NCBI GenBank assembly: GCA_036346225.1
Contig: JARFIW010001110.1
Location: 682,001 to 746,000 of the forward strand
Length of the DNA: 64,000 bases
Reading direction: 5' to 3'
Source: Platerodrilus igneus
Taxonomy: Eukaryota; Arthropoda; Insecta; Coleoptera; Lycidae
Under the pieces are notes generated by a model that was not told the DNA's origin, searched no databases, and worked only from the letters and a program-made list of their open reading frames with translations. The translations under genes were made by a program, and so were the position numbers. Of this stretch, positions 57,866-64,000 are shown piece after piece (the first letter of the stretch is position 1; each line of letters begins with the position of its first letter).

Positions 57866-58953
57866 TTAACCCTCAATTTCATAAGAAAAAATTAAAAATG
57901 GCGTCCAGTATCAATCTGAAACATTCAACTGTTATATTCCTACTAAGAAATAGTAATTTTACTCTTATTAAACATCCCAAATTACACGGGAAGGGCTTTA
58001 GCCGTTCTAAAATTAGGGGGCTTTTGATCTTCACTGTATAGTTAGAACTAATTTTTCCAGAAGTATTTAAGCCCGGCATCAGTCGCTATATGATTTCTTG
58101 CAGCGTTAATCACGTGTTGACACTTTATGCCAAACTGCATTTTTCTAACAATGAGACTATTTTAGCAACGTATCGTGCTTGTTAATAACGAATTTTGATT
58201 ATTTAATCAAACTTTTTTTATATAGAAAATAATATAGGATTAACTGATCAAAAAATTATAATTTAAAAAAACAATGCGTACTTACAAATCAACAATTACC
58301 TATAGTTCAATACTACATAATTATATTATTTATATACTATTCTTTTTATTATTAGTTGTCCGAATTTCTGAAACTGACACTTAATTAGAGCAGGAATATG
58401 CTACATGATATTCTGAGGTTTTTTCTTCGAGGACACAAATAGCAAATATTCACTGAAATTTCTGATGGATGTTGTGAGCTTTCTGCGAATTGTTCTCTAA
58501 CAATTTTTCCAATGGAAGTACGTAATGATAATGACAAATTTCTTATATGTGCTCGATATATAAGGTGAGGTTTCATGAGCGAAAGAACCCATTGTTTAAG
58601 GAATATAGGGTTTTCTTGATGTGGTCCTTATTATTAGTTTTGTTTACCAATATTCAACATTGAAAAGTACACTGTCAGTGGCCATCTACAATTATTCTAG
58701 ACACTGAATACAGGTTAATTATTTCGTCAACAACATTTACTCCACCTTTTGTCAAATTGTAGAATGTAATAATCCCAGATTTTGTTTGTTTCGTTGAATC
58801 TTCAACAATCGCGTCGATGTTGTGCATAGTAGACAAAAGTAAAACATTTTTCGCTTTTCTAGGCACATGTGATACAGGTACGGCATCTTTAAAAAAAACA
58901 AATATACTACTATGTCACGGTTGGTGAGTGATGTTAGTAGTGCATTTTTACAG
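57866..58953 (-). pseudogene. piggyBac transposase relic and 3' end
   Basis: Minus-strand blocks: VPRKAKNVLLLSTMHNIDA, then IITFYNLTKGGVNVVDEI and NLYSVSR (58,675-58,866), which is the part of the piggyBac catalytic core holding its last aspartate. Then LIYRAHIRNLSLSL and a cysteine-containing tail CYLCPRRKN (58,385-58,576) in place of the usual C-terminal Cys-rich domain. At the outer end TTAA (57,866-57,869) is followed by CCCTCAATTTCATAAG, as expected for a TTAA target and a CCC-start terminal repeat. The N-terminal half is absent because element Z copy 3 begins at 58,954. Frames are broken by stops. Confidence 0.75.
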
Positions 58954-59074
58954 ATCCTGTCGCCACATTTCCTCCAGCATCCACATTTCCTCACACATTC
59001 TGGAACAAATTTACATGTAAAATTGCACTATAAAGTCTTATTTTAAAGAAATCTCCGCCTTGCTCTCCGCCTTG

Positions 59075-59935
59075 CTCGGATCTCAGCTACCCGAATTTCT
59101 AGGAATTTTTTAGATAGCATCACCCCCCAGGGAGCTACCCCAAATATTAAAATTTTTGTACCGCTAACTTTCTGAACCAAATAGCTTTTTTCGCCAAGCC
59201 ATTTCCACCGACGAGATAAATATATCTTGTTTGATATCAATTAATATAAGATTTTCTCAGCTACCAAAATCTTTAAGAATTTTTTAGATAGCACCATCCC
59301 CCAGAGAGCTACCCTCATTTTAAGATTTTCTACCGGAAACGATTTCTGACAATCCTTAAACATTTTTTAAACATGCGACATATCAAATTAGTCTAGAATT
59401 TTACGCAGAATTTGAATCTGCAAACAGATTTAAAATAGGACCACCCCTTACAAAGTTACACATATACCCTCTGCGAGATAAATCTTTCTCCACATTTCCA
59501 CCCACGAGATAAATCTATATTGTTTGGTATCAATTAATATTAGAATTTTCTCAGCTACCCGAACCTTTAGGAATTTTTTAGATAGCATCATCTTCCAGGG
59601 AGAATCTCTCATTTTAAGATTTTTACCGGAAGCGATTTCTGACAATCCTAAAACATTTTTTAAACATGCGACATATCAAATTAGTCTAGAATTTTACGCA
59701 GAATTTGAATCTGCTAACAGATTTAAAATAGAATCACCCCTTACAAAGTTACACATATACCCTTTGCGAGATAAATCTTTCTCCACATTTCCACCCACGA
59801 AATAAATCTATATTGTTTGGTATCAATTAATATTAGATTTTTCTCAGCTACCCTAATCTCTGAGAATTTTTTAGATAGCATCATCCCCCAGGGAGCTACT
59901 CTCATTTTAAGATTTTTTACTGGCAGCGATTTCTA
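59075..59935 (-). repeat. 293-bp tandem repeat at element Z outer end
   Basis: Three to four units; the word TTGTTTGRTATCAATTAATA starts at 59,227, 59,520 and 59,813, an exact 293-bp period. Each unit includes AGGGAGCTACC-like and ATTTTACGCAGAATTTGAAT words. Confidence 0.85.
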
Positions 59936-60607
59936 ATCATCTCTCCTTTCTAATATCTAGAATCCTTTAACCAAACACTTAACGGTATAAACACAATTAA
60001 ATTAAGCACGCAAAAGTTTAATAATTTATTTTATCCGATTTACAGTTTAATAAACTAATAGAATACAATTTTTACAAAGTACAACATTATCTTCTTAGTG
60101 TAGCCGAATCCAAGCAGGTTAAAGTAACCTGTAACAAAAAAGGCAGTAATGTGTTTAAAAATACCTATAACAAAAAAGAGATTAATGTGCTGTTTAAAAA
60201 GAGAGGAAACGTGTTTCGGTCAATAAGACATATTGTCGTTAATCTAACAATATGAGAATAATGTAAAACATTCTAATGTAATGTGTTCTTAATATGTAAA
60301 TGGGAAGGTCAAGTTTAAAGTAATCATCGCGCGAATTACATGTGAAAGTGGTGTATAATTTCTTTTTAAAGGTGTATATCTTCTCCAAACAAATACGTTA
60401 ATTACATGAGGAAAGTACGCTGAACACAAGTTAATTAATAGCAATTTAATACTGCTTATTGACCTACCTTAATTGTTTGTACAAGGAAACACAATAAAAT
60501 ATATACAAATATAGCCACTATCTTATATATTTATGTCCTATGCGTAGGTTGCTGTACTATTAGGAATGATGTACCTTTTGCCGTCCTTGCCCGACAAACT
60601 AATTTTA

Positions 60608-61312
60608 TTAAGTAATTGGGTATAAAGTTGATGTATACATGGTTTCGTTTAAGACCTCGTACATATTTTCCAGATTACTAGAAGACGTTATAACCATATT
60701 TTTTGTGTTAAAGAATTTCACATTGGTAATCTCTTCTCCCATTTTTGTGTAAACGCCGTAGAGTTCGCAATTAACTTTTATTGCTGTATGTTGTATTCTT
60801 TTTTCATTAAGTAATCGAAAAAACCGCTCTTTCTGCTTCCAAAGACACTCCGACACTCCATCGTCGACACTGGCGTTCTTTATGCTATAGCTAGCCATAC
60901 GGTTGTTAAACGCTGCGCTAACCATTTCTACGCCATTTTTGCCAGTAGCGGTAACTGTGGCATTTTTATGTCTGTTGCTTCTCAAGTGTGCGGCATAGGT
61001 AGTCTTTTCCATTTCGAAATCGCATACTTTACACATAATTCGTGGTTGTTTCGTACAAGACTCTTTAACAGCTGGCGGAGCTGAACGTTTACGGCTTAAT
61101 GACATACCATGCTGTTTTTCCTTGTGTCGCAGTAAAAGCGTAAAAGCGATACCGCAAGACATACAGTTAAAGTACTTTGCTGCTGACGGATGTATACGCT
61201 TAACCCTGAAGGATGTTACACCATGACATTTGTTCTGGTGTCGTTTCAGAGAATTTTTCCAGGTATAGGAAGCACTGCAAGAGTTGCATTTAAAAGCGTT
61301 TGCAGGTACCAT
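60608..61312 (-). CDS. element Z zinc-finger/polymerase-N-like protein, best copy
   Basis: Open from the ATG at 61,312 for about 234 codons (the open frame extends 8 codons upstream to a GTG). Order: C2H2-like finger CNSCSASYTWKNSLKRHQNKC; second unit CMSCGIAFTLLLRHKEKQH; basic stretch SRKRSAPPAVKE; third unit CKVCDFEMEKTTYAAHLRSNRHK, a full C-x2-C with HX5H; AAFNNRMASYSIKN; then KVNCELYGVYTKMGEEI and VKFFNTKNMVITSSSNLENM. The last block resembles that in the Polinton gene at 49,369-49,658. Here the protein stops early (TLYPIT), without a polymerase domain. Probably a truncated DNA-binding front of a polymerase protein, or a stand-alone derivative of it. Confidence 0.6.
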   Translation of the reverse strand: MVPANAFKCNSCSASYTWKNSLKRHQNKCHGVTSFRVKRIHPSAAKYFNCMSCGIAFTLLLRHKEKQHGMSLSRKRSAPPAVKESCTKQPRIMCKVCDFEMEKTTYAAHLRSNRHKNATVTATGKNGVEMVSAAFNNRMASYSIKNASVDDGVSECLWKQKERFFRLLNEKRIQHTAIKVNCELYGVYTKMGEEITNVKFFNTKNMVITSSSNLENMYEVLNETMYTSTLYPIT

Positions 61313-61449
61313 TTTAGTACAAAACAAAATCCGCACTATAGGACTTTGGTTAAACTTGTAAGCGAACTAACTTATAACTAAAGAGTTTACTTTAGCGTAC
61401 CTGATTTATGTACCCTATAGAATGCAAACCGAAGGTTTCCGAAGACAGC

Positions 61450-63340
61450 CGAACAAAGTTGAGGATTAAGCGGAGAATTAAATCACGTCATTGCCAATCC
61501 TTACTACTCGTCCAGTACATTTAGCACCAATGTATGCGCCCGATTCGCTTCGTCCATGCTGCGAATGCAGTTAGTAGAAACATCGGAAACGTCTTCCATG
61601 TTATACGAATCAGCAATCGCATCGCGTGCATATTAAAAATCCAAAAGGGTGGTAGCACACGCACACAAATTGGTTGCAAGTCGTGCGGTGGAACATGCAG
61701 TGCTACTGTACGCAAAAACTTAATAAAACACTTAAAACCTTTACTAAGGGAACACCAAACTTGTGGTCTACAGAATATTTACTAATAAAGCAATTTAATT
61801 TTAAATAACCTCTACGTCATATTTTCGGAAATGGTAGGCTTGAATATTTTCTAAATGAATCGCTAAGCGAAAGTATATGCTTAGCGGCATTAAAATTAAC
61901 CATTAATTTCCCATTTTTCGACCGCGGTTAATTATAGATTAAAATTTAATTTGTTCACGTTTGAGCAACCCGTAAACTGACATATTTTATACTAACAGTG
62001 CGCTGTATAATACATGCATACACCTTCTCCGCGCTACTACTATTCTTGTAGTTGCTAGAAAAAGTCAGTCGCCTTTTATACTGCTAGGACCGACGCAAAA
62101 TACCATTTTATACTTTCTTTATAAGTACAGCACATCGCGCACTTTTTTGTCTGATAATTAAATTTTGCTTATGTAGGCTTTTACCCTTTCGCATAGCGGT
62201 CGGTAGCACGTAATGATTTCTAGAACCGGTAAATACTCGACATTGCCAAATAAAGAATTAGATGCTCGATGTCTGTCAACTTCCGATTCCCTTGTAAAAG
62301 GTAGAAAAAAACTCGGTCAATCATCCATCTAACTTAAACTTCGACCCGCTCCCGTTCTGATAATTTCCAAACATTTTTCAAACGACAATGGGCTCAGAAT
62401 TTTTAAACCTTCGAGGGATCTATAAATCGTAATCAATTACACGTTCGAGCTACCCGTAAACTAACAATGCGCTGTATAATACATGCATACCTCTTCTCTG
62501 CGCTACTGACATTCTTGTAGTTGCTTGAAAAGTCAGTCGCCTTTTTTACTGTCAGGACCGCTGCAAAGCACCATTCTATACTTTCTTTAAAGGTATTGCA
62601 TATCGCGCACTTTTTTGTCTGATAATTAAATTTTGCTTATGTAGGCTTTTACACTTTCGCATATTTAAACATCTAATACGATCGATTAACCACTTTCGAT
62701 TATTCTAACGGGCATCAGCATACATTGCGCCACACCGTTCTTTTTGAATACAACGATCCGATGAACTTCCACACACTAACACCTAGCGTATCTTTCCTAC
62801 TATTTGTTAAACAAAAACTACCGGCATCGCCATGTCCGTATACGGACGTAAGCAGATGTTTGTGGATGTGTACGATAATATGTAACCATATACATTAATC
62901 AGTCTAAGCTATTTTATTTAGTCCACGAAAACTACTATTTTTTAAATCACAATTAATAATCGCCTTTATAGGTTTAACATTTCTACCATTTCCCAAAGAC
63001 TGGTGCTACGTACATGGAAACTTTAATTTCTTATTGGAGAGAATCCTTATTCTCCCACGCACTGCTGCGTAGTTGCATGCCCACCCCTTTTGGGGATATA
63101 TGCTCGTTATAGGTTGTAAGACCCTCGGTTTTACCTAACTGCACTTTGTGAGACCCCTTTAATCTTTTTAATCGTATCTTTCTCGAAAACTTAAAAATTA
63201 TGGAATTTAAAAACTAATATATACAATAGATTTACAAAATCAAACAACTATCTTAGATTTATATCTTTATGCCCCCATGCATGGGTTAATATACTTCCAA
63301 GGATGACGTTACGCTTGTAATCTCCCTTTCTAGTCAATAG
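61450..63340 (-). other. element Z copy 3 interior with ORF remnants
   Basis: Broken remnants of the small ORF (words TRESEVDRHRASNSLFG near 62,230-62,300 minus) and of the CxxC ORF (about 62,045-62,200 and 62,525-62,780 minus). A plus-strand frame of 83 codons (61,534-61,785) overlaps them and is probably chance. Confidence 0.4.
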
Positions 63341-63344
63341 TTTG

Positions 63345-63545
63345 ATACATAGAGAGGTCTAGGTTTTCAAATTGCAAAATGTACCAAAGTTTGTCTCTAT
63401 ATATAAAGTATTTGATTCCACCGACAACCATATCCATTCCTTCGTGTAATTCTTGCAGCTTGTGACAATCTATTAATCGCAGCTTTCCCATTATATCCTG
63501 CATACGTATCTTGTTAGCTTGATCGACTTCTTCTTGTCGGTATTG
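63345..63545 (-). pseudogene. element Z Rep-like gene, 3' remnant, copy 3
   Basis: Minus strand matches 37,330-37,500 of copy 2 (RMQDI, KLQELHEGMDMVVGGIK-type segment). Cut at about 63,545, next to the terminal hairpin. Confidence 0.6.
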
Positions 63546-63557
63546 AAGAGGGCCCTT

Positions 63558-63627
63558 ATAAAAGGAAACATTGATAGGTTAGGTCAGCGACGCCGCGCTG
63601 ACCTAACCTATCAATTTTTCCTTTTAT
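63558..63627. repeat. element Z terminal hairpin
   Basis: Arms of 32 bp (63,558-63,589 and 63,596-63,627) with a single mismatch, loop ACGCCG. Inner arm TTGATAGGTTAGGTCAGCG. Sits exactly where two element arms meet head to head, so it reads as a dimer junction formed from a hairpin end. Confidence 0.85.
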
Positions 63628-64000
63628 CTAACCTAAGTCCACACAAGACCAACTAACCTAACCTAACTCCGGACAACACTAGCTAACCTAACTCCTGACA
63701 AGTCTACATCCAACCTAGTTCGGAGACAATTTCACCCTATAGGGTAATTTCACCCTATGGGGCAATTTCACCGTATGGAGCAATTTCACCTTATGGAGCA
63801 ATTTCACCCTAGCCTAACATCCTACATATATCCGGACATATGTCGATGCGCATCCCTGCCGACCTAGGACGGATAACAAAACAGTTCCTAAACCAGAGAA
63901 TGTAAGCGATATGGCGGTGTCCGACATATTCGACTATCTTCGGTAATATACGCCCCCATTCTGTAGGATACATAGGTGAACAATTTTCTCGTATTCAATT
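63596..64000 (+). mobile_element. element Z, start of a fourth arm, runs off window
   Basis: Matches 34,819-35,255 in the same orientation: terminal region, iteron array (63,727-63,812), palindrome cluster and upstream region of the Rep-like gene. The gene start would lie about 20 bases beyond the window edge. Confidence 0.8.
63727..63812 (+). repeat. iteron-like 18-bp array, copy 3
   Basis: About five units of the CACCCTATGGGGCAATTT type, some with GGAGC in place of GGGGC. Confidence 0.8.

Larger units (their letters stand above)
58954..63595 (-). mobile_element. element Z, copy 3 (left arm of a second inverted dimer)
   Basis: Same order as copy 1 on the minus strand, but the Rep-like gene is reduced to its 3' part (about 63,540-63,345), and the iterons and Rep start are deleted on this side. 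The zinc-finger gene is the best preserved of the three. A ~480-bp tandem duplication (61,968-62,450 and 62,452-62,930) holds two remnants of the CxxC ORF. The outer end lies inside a piggyBac relic. Confidence 0.75.

Noticed and set aside
61534..61785. 83-codon plus-strand frame with several cysteines
   Set aside because: Overlaps element Z remnants on the other strand and is not open in the matching parts of copies 1 and 2.

Overview
The window looks like nuclear DNA from an AT-rich invertebrate, most likely an insect or other arthropod. It has no bacterial-type gene packing, long AT-rich non-coding stretches, microsatellites, and a dense load of nested and decayed transposable elements. 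I find no intact host gene with confidence; a MADF/BESS-like gene relic (about 1.7-2.7 kb) is the nearest. No tRNA or rRNA gene was recognised.

Left part (1-27 kb). There are broken copies of one non-LTR retrotransposon (LINE) family: 1-1245 minus; 9.2-11.0 kb plus 15.7-17.1 kb, one copy split by a 4.7-kb DNA transposon with long inverted repeats; and 17.8-18.2 kb plus 20.1-20.3 kb, one copy split by a 1.9-kb solo LTR. A 2.8-kb foldback element made wholly of inverted arrays of ~145-bp units lies at 6,099-8,909 with a 9-bp target duplication (8/9). LTR retrotransposon pieces follow at 4.4, 20.9-22.6 and 22.9-25.3 kb, the last with a Gypsy-like gag-protease on the minus strand.

Middle (27.4-41.6 kb). 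A near-palindrome joins two ~7-kb copies of an unrecognised virus-like element (called element Z here) head to head. From the centre outward each arm carries an 18-bp iteron-like array, a cluster of short palindromes, a broken gene for an ~800-aa protein with motifs that recall rolling-circle Rep proteins, small unknown ORF remnants, a zinc-finger gene whose C-terminal part resembles the N-terminal region of a Polinton-type polymerase protein, and a repeat-rich, hairpin-forming outer end. A further copy starts at 58.95 kb and runs off the right edge. Its centre keeps a 32-bp-arm hairpin with a 6-nt loop, which is probably the true end of the element.

Right part (42.5-57.5 kb). A deletion derivative of a Polinton/Maverick has AG...CT ends, hairpin tips, inverted arms of 3.9 and 7.1 kb and a 6-bp target duplication (5/6). 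It inserted into the reading frame of a Tc1/mariner-like transposase relic. It keeps an rve integrase with chromodomain, part of the polymerase-associated N-terminal region (itself split by a 1.7-kb solo LTR), and an arm-borne conserved ORF. It lacks polymerase core, ATPase, protease and capsid genes. A piggyBac transposase relic (57.87-58.95 kb) follows and is cut by the third element Z copy.

Nesting order inferred: mariner relic, then Polinton, then solo LTR; LINE, then DNA transposon or solo LTR; piggyBac, then element Z. All proteins seen are broken or partial, so the window is a graveyard whose structure still records how the elements inserted and dimerised.
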